From a virus, in the IMG/VR virus record IMGVR_UViG_3300047388_000268, positions 1 through 44,600 of that record: a DNA stretch of 44,600 nucleotides; one strand, 5' to 3'. The position numbers and the translations under genes are program-made. The notes under the pieces were generated by a model, which was not told where the DNA came from, searched no databases, and saw nothing but the letters and a program-made list of their open reading frames with translations. Below, piece after piece: positions 1 to 6,290 of this stretch; position 1 is the first letter of the stretch; each line of letters begins with the position of its first letter.

Positions 1-127
1 GCCGTGCAGCAGCCGCAGATGCGTCGGTTTCGGCTTCGTGCCTCGCGCTCCCATCGTCGCCTCCCAATCGCTCGGCGCGCACGTCGACGAAGGAGCGGCC
101 GTCGCCGTCGAGCGTCGCCGCGCCGCC
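1..127. repeat. Terminal direct repeat, copy 1 (circular closure)
   Basis: These 127 bases are identical to the last 127 bases of the window (44474-44600). 127 is a common largest k-mer in short-read assemblers, so this is best read as the overlap of a circular contig and not as biological terminal redundancy. Unique length is then 44,473 bp. Two reading frames run through the junction (methyltransferase 1 and terS) and both stay open when the ends are joined, which supports closure. A circularly permuted headful-packaged or cos-cut genome would both assemble this way. Confidence 0.95.
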
Positions 128-1441
128 AATGAAGTTTTGCCAGCGCAGCACCGCGACGTCGACATAGGCCGGCTCGAGTTCGACGGCCAGGACAGCGCGC
201 CCGGTCTGCTCGCCCGCGATAATCGTCGTGCCTGAGCCACAGAATGGATCATAGACCGCATCACCCGCGCGGCTGTTGTTTTCCATAGGCCGCCGCATGC
301 ACTCGACCGGCTTCTGCGTGCTATGGCCCGTGTCGCTTTTCAGATGCTCGATGAACCAGACGGTCGACTGCTTGCGCCCGCCCGACCATGACGCCGTCGC
401 GCCATCCTTCACGGCATAGCCGGCGACCTCATGCTCGGGCACAAAGCGCCACTGGTCGTCGCCCTCGCCCTCGCGCACGCCATACGCCAGCGGCTCATGC
501 TGCCAGTGATAGTGCCCGCGCGAGACGATTGGTCGGGTCTTCACCCAGACGATCTGAGCCCGAAGGCCGAAGCCGGCGACCTTAAGCGACGTCGCCACAT
601 CAGGCGCATGCAGGCCGCCGTGCCAAACGTAAACCACCGAGCCGGGGAACAACGCCCAGGCTTCACGCCAATCGGCCCGGTCATCGTTCGTGACCTTGCC
701 GTGTGCTCCGGTCTTTTGAAGGCCAGCCCGAGTGCGCCACGCCGCGTCATAGGCGACGCCATAGGGCGGGTCCGTGACCATGAGATGCGGTCGCGCTCCA
801 GCGAGGCACCGCTCGACGGCTACGGGATCAGTCGCATCGCCGCAGACAAGCCGATGATTGCCGAGCAGCCAGACGTCGCCCAGGCGTGTCGCCGCCTTGG
901 CCGGCAGCATCGGCGCCTCATCGGGATCTGTGAGCCCCGCCTTGATCGCCTGCCGAGCGAATAGCTCGTTGATCTCACCTTCGCCAAACCCCGTCAGACC
1001 CAGGTCAAACCCGGCGCCCTTCAGTTCGCCCAACCCGAGCGTCAGCAGCGCGGCGTCCCATCCGGCGTTGAGCGTGAGCTTGTTGTCGGCAATGACGTAA
1101 GCGCGCTTCTGATTTTCAGTCCAGCCGCGCGCCACCATCACCGGGATCGTGGTGAGGCCGAGCCGCTGCGCCGCGAGCACGCGCCCGTGGCCGGCGATGA
1201 TCTCGTCGCGCTCGTCGACCAGCACCGGCATCGTCCAGCCCCACTCGCGGATCGACGCCGCGATCTGGGCGACCTGCTCCTCCGAGTGCGTGCGGGCGTT
1301 GCGCGCGTAGGGGACCAGCCCGGCGACCGGCCGGCGCTCGACCTTGTCGGCCGGCCAGGCGGCAAGCTGTGGAGCTTCCTGGGCCGCGACAGGGGCCGAT
1401 TTTCTGGCCAACGCGGGGGATCGGGCGGCTTTCTGGGGCAT
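1..1441 (-). CDS. ParB-domain DNA methyltransferase (partial; crosses circle junction)
   Basis: Adenine/cytosine-N DNA methyltransferase with an N-terminal ParB/sulfiredoxin-like domain, the common phage and prophage type. The ATG at 1441 follows AGGAG. Residues about 35-125 are the ParB-like part, with EIIAGHGR at 80-87 and ADNKL at 118-122. The catalytic DPPY motif is at residues 224-227 and the SAM-binding FCGSGTT loop at 400-406, so the motif order is IV before I (permuted class). In the window the gene is cut at base 1. Across the circle join it continues to a TGA at 44445-44447, giving 489 residues. The gene overlaps terS by 83 bp. Likely role is protection of phage DNA from host restriction; the target sequence cannot be read from the protein. 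Confidence 0.93.
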   Translation of the reverse strand, partial: MPQKAARSPALARKSAPVAAQEAPQLAAWPADKVERRPVAGLVPYARNARTHSEEQVAQIAASIREWGWTMPVLVDERDEIIAGHGRVLAAQRLGLTTIPVMVARGWTENQKRAYVIADNKLTLNAGWDAALLTLGLGELKGAGFDLGLTGFGEGEINELFARQAIKAGLTDPDEAPMLPAKAATRLGDVWLLGNHRLVCGDATDPVAVERCLAGARPHLMVTDPPYGVAYDAAWRTRAGLQKTGAHGKVTNDDRADWREAWALFPGSVVYVWHGGLHAPDVATSLKVAGFGLRAQIVWVKTRPIVSRGHYHWQHEPLAYGVREGEGDDQWRFVPEHEVAGYAVKDGATASWSGGRKQSTVWFIEHLKSDTGHSTQKPVECMRRPMENNSRAGDAVYDPFCGSGTTIIAGEQTGRAVLAVELEPAYVDVAVLRWQNFIGGAATLDGDGRSFVDVRAERLGGDDGSARHEAETDASAAAAR

Positions 1442-1453
1442 CAGGCGCTCCTG

Positions 1454-1489
1454 GGCCAGAAATTGGCCGTGTGGGGCCAAATCGGCCCC
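1454..1489 (-). promoter_or_regulatory. Tandem hairpins in methyltransferase 1 leader
   Basis: The 159 bp between the preceding gene and the methyltransferase start contain GGGGCC/GGCCCC arms (1473-1478 and 1484-1489, 5-nt loop) and GGCC/GGCC arms (1454-1457 and 1465-1468), ending just before the AGGAG ribosome site. There is no U-tract, so they are not a classical terminator. They may shape translation or slow polymerase. A run of eight C (G on the transcribed strand) lies at 1561-1568. Confidence 0.35.
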
Positions 1490-1600
1490 CTAACGAAAAC
1501 TCGCGGCCGCATGTCTCTGGCGCGCCACGGGGTTTCCCGCCGAGCCTGAGTTTTCGACCTCCCCCCCCTACCCCTGACGGCGGCGACGGGCCGGTCGTCG

Positions 1601-1903
1601 TCAGTTCTGCATGTTCACCTGGGCAAGCGGGCTGATGGTCGTGTCGACTTGCGCCGTGGTATCGGCAGCGATGGTGATGGTGCCGTTGACTGCATCGACT
1701 GCGTTCACGAGACGAGTGCCGGGGTTGTAGCCATCGAACAGCGCCCAGCCCGGACTGTAGACGTGGACGTAGACGCCGACGGCAACACGCGGATGGATGG
1801 GGCGAGCAGCAGCAGCCAGCGTGATGACTGCAGGGTTTGCTTTGCTGATCGAGGTGATAGCACCGATGAGTTGGTATTGCGATTGGCCCAACATGCTGGC
1901 CAT
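1601..1903 (-). CDS. Hypothetical protein, 100 aa
   Basis: Not recognised. The start is the ATG at 1903, which has GGAGGG five bases upstream; an open frame extends further but overlaps the HNH gene. The product is rich in Ala, Val, Thr and Ile with few charges (AVITLAAAARP, VAVGVYVHVYSP, TITIAADTTAQV), which looks like a beta-rich structural or virion-associated protein. It lies between the HNH nuclease and methyltransferase 1 in the leftward operon, not far upstream of terS. No signal peptide or clear membrane segment is seen. Confidence 0.7.
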   Translation of the reverse strand: MASMLGQSQYQLIGAITSISKANPAVITLAAAARPIHPRVAVGVYVHVYSPGWALFDGYNPGTRLVNAVDAVNGTITIAADTTAQVDTTISPLAQVNMQN

Positions 1904-1920
1904 GGCAGCCCTCCATTCAA

Positions 1921-2265
1921 TCAGTGTTGTTTGCGTCGTGCGTATCCGAAGCCCTGGTCGCGTGCCGTGCGTCGTGCATGACATGCGTGGCAGTAGGCTC
2001 TGAGGTTGCGCCATTCGAGGCGCAGGTCCGGTCTCTGCTTCACACTCTCGATGTGGTCCGCATCGGTGCTGGGCTTGCCGCAGCGTGGTGTCGAGCAGGT
2101 CGGATGGTAGGTGATGAAGCGCAGGCGCAGCGCACGCCAGTCGCTATCGTAGCCACGCTCGACGGATGATGGACGGTTGGCGTCCTTGCTGCGCTGACGT
2201 TCGCGCTCGGCCTGTTGCGGTGGCTTCCACCACGGCGGCCTGTGCGTGGGTGCGCGTGTGGGCAG
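1921..2265 (-). CDS. HNH endonuclease
   Basis: Small HNH nuclease of about 114 residues. The metal-binding core is clear: a CSTPRCG knuckle, then DADHIESV (the H of HNH), WRNLRAYCHACHARR with N, two Cys and the final His, and a basic tail. Small HNH proteins encoded near terminases in HK97-type phages help the packaging motor cut DNA, and this gene is two genes upstream of terS in transcription order. No ATG or GTG is available; a CTG at 2265, two bases after the upstream stop, gives the usual N-terminus (PTRAPTHRPPWW). The start is therefore uncertain, the catalytic half is not. Confidence 0.85.
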   Translation of the reverse strand: MPTRAPTHRPPWWKPPQQAERERQRSKDANRPSSVERGYDSDWRALRLRFITYHPTCSTPRCGKPSTDADHIESVKQRPDLRLEWRNLRAYCHACHARRTARDQGFGYARRKQH

Positions 2266-2267
2266 GC

Positions 2268-2570
2268 TTAGGCCCGCCGCGTGCCTTCGGCCTCGGGCGG
2301 TGGCGGCAGATGCTCGGCAGCGGCGCGCGCATAGTCGGCCTGCAGCGTAGCGAACGCTTCGTCGCTGGTGTTGGCGTGCTGATGGAAGGCGATGACGCGT
2401 TCGTAGAGCATCGGGTCGCAGGTCTTGCGGAAGTCGTAAACCTGCTGGTTGAGGCGGGCCTGCTCGGCTTCGGCCTCGGCGTTGCGCTGCTCGACGGCGC
2501 TGCGTTCGCCCGGCTGCCGCGGCGCTTCGGGTGCGTAGTACGTGGTGCCCATCGGCTGCTGGTCGGCCAT
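2268..2570 (-). CDS. Hypothetical protein, 100 aa, charged helical
   Basis: Not recognised. The ATG at 2570 follows AAGGGGAT. The middle (residues about 20-50) is a Glu/Ala/Arg-rich stretch with heptad-like spacing (VEQRNAEAEAEQARLNQQV), predicted here as a coiled coil or long helix. The second half is helical with a Pro-rich end. It is two bases upstream of the HNH gene, so the two are probably translated together. Confidence 0.7.
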   Translation of the reverse strand: MADQQPMGTTYYAPEAPRQPGERSAVEQRNAEAEAEQARLNQQVYDFRKTCDPMLYERVIAFHQHANTSDEAFATLQADYARAAAEHLPPPPEAEGTRRA

Positions 2571-2628
2571 CGTGATCCCCTTCGGACACAACTACCCGTT
2601 CGCTTTCTGTCAAACTGCAATGCTGATG

Positions 2629-3147
2629 TCAAATAATGTTGCGCTCGGCGACGATGGTATGGCGCTCGCGGTTGCTCGAATTGGCGCGGTCTACGTTGCC
2701 GCGAGCGGCATCCCACAGATTGAGCGCGCCGGTCAACAGCGGCATGGCGTCGAGGTCGATGTGCCGCTCGTCCTCGATCCATTCGACGACGATGTGGGCG
2801 CGGCGCATGAACCGGCGCTGAAACATCGTGGCCCAGGCGAGATAGATCGTTGCCAGCCGTAGGTCGCGCGGTCCCATCTCGACGGTGCCTCGACCAACGC
2901 GTTCGAGGTCGAGCGGCCGATAGCCAAGCTCTTTCGTCAGTGCCTTGAACGCGTCGACGATCTCGACGCCGGCTTCGTGCTGGTTGGGATCGATGCCGCC
3001 GGCTTCAGGACCGAGCCGCAGCAGTTCGGCCATCGTCCACGGCCTGAGCTTCGCCAGTGTCTCGGGCGTGGGCTGCACGCGCTCGGCACGTTCGACGCGG
3101 GCTCGACGTCGGCGCTCGGCACGGCGCTTGGCGTGGTTCTTGGCCAT
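2629..3147 (-). CDS. Hypothetical basic protein, 172 aa
   Basis: Not recognised. The ATG at 3147 has GGAGG upstream. The first 25 residues are very basic (KNHAKRRAERRRRARVERA), consistent with nucleic-acid binding. The rest is a mostly helical domain with conserved-looking aromatic residues (WTMAELL, GYRPLDLERV, IYLAWATMFQRRFMRR). Its place between the replication genes and the packaging genes would fit a regulator of late transcription, but nothing in the sequence shows that directly. Confidence 0.7.
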   Translation of the reverse strand: MAKNHAKRRAERRRRARVERAERVQPTPETLAKLRPWTMAELLRLGPEAGGIDPNQHEAGVEIVDAFKALTKELGYRPLDLERVGRGTVEMGPRDLRLATIYLAWATMFQRRFMRRAHIVVEWIEDERHIDLDAMPLLTGALNLWDAARGNVDRANSSNRERHTIVAERNII

Positions 3148-3152
3148 GGCGG

Positions 3153-3350
3153 TCAGCCTCCAATCGTGAGGAAAAATGCGACAGCGAAGCAGGCGGCGCC
3201 GAACGTCGCCAGGAAGCCGAGCCACGCCAGCAACTGGTAATGCGGCGGGATCGGCTGGCGCGGCTGCATTCGGCCCAGCAGGCGGCAATAGGCGAACAGG
3301 CACAGCGCACCGTAGCAGCCGAGCGCGAGTGCCACGGTGCTGGCGCTCAC
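3153..3350 (-). CDS. Small membrane protein, two TM segments
   Basis: 65 residues with two hydrophobic stretches: ALALGCYGALCLFAYC (residues 7-22) and LLAWLGFLATFGAACFAVAF (40-59), separated by a short basic Pro-containing loop. The GTG start overlaps the upstream stop (GTGA), with AGGACC as the ribosome site. It sits among replication genes, away from the lysis cassette, so it is less likely to be the holin than the pair at 20 kb. Function unknown. Confidence 0.7.
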   Translation of the reverse strand: MSASTVALALGCYGALCLFAYCRLLGRMQPRQPIPPHYQLLAWLGFLATFGAACFAVAFFLTIGG

Positions 3351-3550
3351 AGCAGGTCCTGCTGCGGCGGGGTTTCACGTGAAACCGTGACCGAGTGCCA
3401 TTCGGCCCAGGTGATCGGCAGATCCCACTCGGCGGCGATGGTTTCGATCTGCTGCCACCACTTGCCGGCGTCGGCCGGGATATTGCCGAAGCGGGCAGCG
3501 CGGGCGCTGCTGAGCAGGCGGGCGCGGTGCAGCAGCTCGCGGCGCGTCAC
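3347..3550 (-). CDS. Hypothetical protein, 67 aa
   Basis: Not recognised. The GTG start at 3550 overlaps the stop of the replication initiator (GTGA), and its own stop overlaps the next GTG, so it is coupled on both sides. A short basic N-terminus (TRRELLHRARLLSSARAARF) is followed by a Trp-rich segment (WWQQIETIAAEWDLPITWAEW). No known domain is apparent. Confidence 0.65.
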   Translation of the reverse strand: MTRRELLHRARLLSSARAARFGNIPADAGKWWQQIETIAAEWDLPITWAEWHSVTVSRETPPQQDLL

Positions 3551-4245
3551 GAGCCGAACCGCTTCAGGAATTCGGCCCGCTTGGCGGCGGTGATCTCGGC
3601 CAGGCGCTCGCGGGTGGCCCTGGCCTCGGGCGACTCCGGTCGCGGGGCACGCTCGGGCTCGGGCTGGGCATGCGCGCGAGCCGGAGCAGTTTGATCCGGC
3701 GCAGGCTCGTGCGCGGCATCAGTAAGACTCTCTGAAAGAGAAGATATGATAGTTGATGGTTGATGGTTACGAACGGGCGTTCGGCTTAAGTCTTTGTTTT
3801 TCCTAGATGGCGACCCCATTGGATATGAGTTGGCTCGCGGTTGGCTCGCGGTTGGCTTTCGGTTGGCTCTTTGCTGACCGCTGACAAAGCCAGCCTTTAT
3901 CGAGCTTTTAATGCGGTCTTGGGCTTTGGTTAGCTCGTGGTTGGCACGCCCATTTGTGAGCCCATCACTGTCGGTCGGCTGCAACTTGCCTAGTTCGATC
4001 AAGCGGTCGATGGCCCGGCGGACACGCACGGTGGACGCCGCTCTCTGTTGACGAGTGGCATTCATTGGCAGGTCGCTCCTAAAGTGGCGATCAATATAAG
4101 CGGCATCATTCGGGCATTCGCCGCCGCGTGAATAGATCACCATGAGCACGACCATGTAGACGGCATATTCGGGCTGGGTGAGCAAGCCGAAGGTGCCAGC
4201 GATCCACTCGTCGGGCGACCAGTCGATGCGGCGCACCTTGCTCAC
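3547..4245 (-). CDS. Phage replication initiator (DUF1376/O-like)
   Basis: 232-residue replication protein. The N-terminal 90 residues (WSPDEWIAGTFGLLTQPEYAVYMVVL, with a Gly-Gly-Glu turn and YIDRHFR) resemble the winged-helix DUF1376-type domain seen in phage initiators and helicase loaders. The middle is a low-complexity linker of RAN/KPT repeats, and the C-terminus is a charged helix ending KRAEFLKRFGS. GTG start at 4245 overlaps the stop of methyltransferase 2. The linker is encoded by 11-bp DNA repeats out of step with codons, followed by an AT-rich stretch, which is the layout of lambda gene O with its internal origin. A separate loader or helicase may be supplied by the host. Confidence 0.8.
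   Translation of the reverse strand: MSKVRRIDWSPDEWIAGTFGLLTQPEYAVYMVVLMVIYSRGGECPNDAAYIDRHFRSDLPMNATRQQRAASTVRVRRAIDRLIELGKLQPTDSDGLTNGRANHELTKAQDRIKSSIKAGFVSGQQRANRKPTASQPRANSYPMGSPSRKNKDLSRTPVRNHQPSTIISSLSESLTDAAHEPAPDQTAPARAHAQPEPERAPRPESPEARATRERLAEITAAKRAEFLKRFGS
3721..3828. other. AT-rich segment next to iterons (candidate unwinding element)
   Basis: About 43% GC by hand count, in a genome that otherwise looks near 65%. It contains GTTGATG twice in tandem (3751-3766 area) and a T-rich run TCTTTGTTTTTCC. It lies directly beside the iteron array inside the initiator gene, the expected place for a DNA unwinding element. Confidence 0.6.
3829..3950. repeat. 11-bp iterons, candidate replication origin
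   Basis: Four head-to-tail 11-mers on the plus strand: GTTGGCTCGCG (3829-3839), the same (3840-3850), GTTGGCTTTCG (3851-3861), GTTGGCTCTTT (3862-3872). A second cluster has GTTAGCTCGTG (3929-3939), GTTGGCACGCC (3940-3950) and a degenerate copy at 3918-3928. Period 11 is not a multiple of 3, so the repeats are kept at DNA level and not for the protein. Spacing of one helical turn fits binding of an initiator on one face of the DNA. Confidence 0.75.
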
Positions 4246-5216
4246 GGCTGCGTCTCGACGTCGGTAAACAACGGCGCGTCGTCGGTGATGCGCTCGGTCA
4301 TCATCACCGCGTAGGCCGGGTTCAGCTCGATCAGGATGGCGTCGCGTTGCAGGCGATCAGCCACGAGGCCGGTGGTGCCGGCGCCGCCAAATGGATCAAG
4401 GACCGTGCCGCCCTTGGGGCATCCCGCCTTGATGCAGGGCTTGATCAGGTCGGGCGGGAACGTCGCGAAGTGGGCTTCCTTGAAGGGCTGCGTCGCGACA
4501 GTCCAGACCGAGCGGCGGTTGCGTCCTGCTTTCCCGTCGCCCCGAAACGCGGAAAGGCCCTGATCGCCACCTCTGCCAGCGGCATCGGCATATTGTTCGG
4601 GCACGCCCGAGTTAACGCCGGAGGCGCCCTGTCGCTCATCAGCAAACGCCTCCGCAATCGCCTCCGCGTCGTAGTGATAGCGGGCGCTCTTGCTCAACAG
4701 GAACAGGTACTCATGCGCCTTCGTGCAGCGGTCGGTGACGCTCTCCGGCATCGGGTTGGGCTTGGCCCATATGATGTCCTGCCGCAGGTACCAGCCATCG
4801 GCCTGCAGCGCGAAGGCCACGCGCCAGGGGATGCCGAGTAGGTCTTTGGGCTTTACCCCGCTCTCTCGCTTTGGTGCGGAGACCGATTTTAGGTTGGATT
4901 GCCGGGCTATTTTGTCAGGGCGAGTGCCACCGAACGCCTTAGATCCGTCGCCACCGGACAATCCATTGCCATGGTAGCTATCCCCCAGATTGAGCCACAG
5001 CGTGCCATCCTTGCGCAACACGCGGCGGACCTCGCGGAAGACCTCGACCATCACCGCCACGAACTCGGCCGGCGTCGGTTCAAGGCCGATCTGCCCAGCA
5101 ACCCCATAGTCCCGAAGCCCGAAATACGGAGGGCTCGTCACGACGCAATGCACGCTCTCGTCCGGAAGCTCGGCCAGCTTCTCGCGCACGTCGCCGATAA
5201 TGATGCGCACCGTCAT
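4242..5216 (-). CDS. DNA methyltransferase 2 (TSPPY type)
   Basis: 324-residue site-specific DNA methyltransferase, a second one in the genome and without the ParB domain. The catalytic motif is TSPPYFGLRDYG at residues 27-38 (the SPPY form is usual for N4-cytosine and some N6-adenine enzymes), and the SAM-binding motif DPFGGAGTT lies near the C-terminus, again the permuted order. The ATG at 5216 overlaps the upstream stop (ATGA); an upstream in-frame extension is not used because it lies inside the resolvase gene. Likely protects phage DNA from restriction or marks it for replication or packaging. Confidence 0.93.
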   Translation of the reverse strand: MTVRIIIGDVREKLAELPDESVHCVVTSPPYFGLRDYGVAGQIGLEPTPAEFVAVMVEVFREVRRVLRKDGTLWLNLGDSYHGNGLSGGDGSKAFGGTRPDKIARQSNLKSVSAPKRESGVKPKDLLGIPWRVAFALQADGWYLRQDIIWAKPNPMPESVTDRCTKAHEYLFLLSKSARYHYDAEAIAEAFADERQGASGVNSGVPEQYADAAGRGGDQGLSAFRGDGKAGRNRRSVWTVATQPFKEAHFATFPPDLIKPCIKAGCPKGGTVLDPFGGAGTTGLVADRLQRDAILIELNPAYAVMMTERITDDAPLFTDVETQP

Positions 5217-5719
5217 CGCATCACCATCGCCAACTGCGACGGCTCGCAATGTTCAAAAGCGACCAGGGCGACGCCGCACGCGTCGGCCTCGTGCTCGGTG
5301 GCGACGATGAAGTCGCGGCGCACGGCGGCGGCAACCATCTGCTTCTTCGACGCCTTGCCGTTGCCGGCGAGCGCGACTTTCACGGTCGACGGATGGCATT
5401 CGACGCAGCGCAGGCGGGCCACAGCGGCAACCTTTTCGGTCATGCAGGCAAAACCGTATGACATTCGGATCGCGCGCTGCTTCTGAAAAATGCGCGTGCG
5501 CGGCAGGATCGGCGCTTCGAAGGCCAGGACATGCGGCCGGTTGTCGATAACCATCAGCGCGAGCCATTTCTCGAAGGCGACGAACATCGGGCCGAAGTCG
5601 TCGCGCTTTTCCCGGCTGCGCTCGGGCGCGTGCCACGTGTTGCAAGTGGGCTTTGCCCGGCTGTGCGCGAAGAACGCCCAGCCTACATGGGTCGAGAGGT
5701 CGAGCGCGAGCAGGCGCAC
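5213..5719 (-). CDS. RuvC-like Holliday junction resolvase
   Basis: 168-residue RNase H-fold nuclease. Strand 1 carries LLALDLSTHVGW with the first acidic residue at D7. The second acid is in LAFEAP (E68), and the C-terminal helix has TEHEADACGVA with E144/D146. These are the metal ligands expected for RuvC-type resolvases, which cut four-way junctions before packaging. A conserved serine/lysine segment (HPSTVKVALAGNGKASKKQM) also matches the family. Start is GTG at 5719, two bases after the preceding stop; the frame extends upstream but within the neighbour. It sits between the helicase fusion and the origin gene, a recombination/replication setting. Confidence 0.85.
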   Translation of the reverse strand: MRLLALDLSTHVGWAFFAHSRAKPTCNTWHAPERSREKRDDFGPMFVAFEKWLALMVIDNRPHVLAFEAPILPRTRIFQKQRAIRMSYGFACMTEKVAAVARLRCVECHPSTVKVALAGNGKASKKQMVAAAVRRDFIVATEHEADACGVALVAFEHCEPSQLAMVMR

Positions 5720-5720
5720 C

Positions 5721-6290
5721 CTACTGGTCGATTTCTTGCCGGAAGGTATCGCGCTCCTTTTGGCTCGCCTTGCGCCACGTCGCGCGCAGCACGTCGAGCG
5801 GCGATTGCTGTTTCCTAAAGCCCGCCTTGATGGCGGCGGCGTTGGCCGACATTTCACCGGCAACAACCCTGGCGAACAGGTCGGGTCGTTCACGCTTCAG
5901 GCGCGACAGCACGTAGGCGCGGGAGGTGCCTCGCTCAGGATGGATAGTGATATTATCACTATCCTGCTTTGTGTATTGGTTGGTGCCCTTCGCCGCGGTG
6001 ATGGCGTCGCGGAACATGGCGTCGACCTCGGGCTCATCCTTCAGCAGCGCCCGAACCTTCTCGACCGGCCAGCCGCAGCCCTGCAATGGCTTAGTGGTGA
6101 TGAACTGCAGGAAGCTGTCGTTGTGGTAGGGCCTGCCGTCGACTTCGCGATCACGCCAGGCTTCGGTTTCCAAGAGGGTCCGAATGATCTTGGGCACGCG
6201 AACGAGAGCAGCGCCGCCATTGTTCACCGAGGTCCATAAACCCTGGACGATGCCCTGCTTGTCGCCGGGACTGAGATCACGGGTCTCCAT
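5721..6290 (-). CDS. Phage replication-region protein, 189 aa
   Basis: Family known to me only as a hypothetical phage protein. The C-terminal half has the characteristic GTSRAYVLSRLKRERPDLFARV segment followed by SANAAAIKAGFRK, which looks like a DNA-binding helical motif and occurs in several alphaproteobacterial phages and ICEs. The N-terminal half is mixed and contains LQFITTKPLQGCGW. ATG at 6290 is chosen because GAGAG precedes it; an ATG 12 bases further upstream is possible. The first 14 bases overlap the helicase gene. Confidence 0.7.
   Translation of the reverse strand: METRDLSPGDKQGIVQGLWTSVNNGGAALVRVPKIIRTLLETEAWRDREVDGRPYHNDSFLQFITTKPLQGCGWPVEKVRALLKDEPEVDAMFRDAITAAKGTNQYTKQDSDNITIHPERGTSRAYVLSRLKRERPDLFARVVAGEMSANAAAIKAGFRKQQSPLDVLRATWRKASQKERDTFRQEIDQ

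Noticed and set aside
1-127. Biological direct terminal repeats as in T7
   Set aside because: The length equals a standard assembly k-mer and the repeat cuts through two genes, so assembly overlap is the simpler reading.
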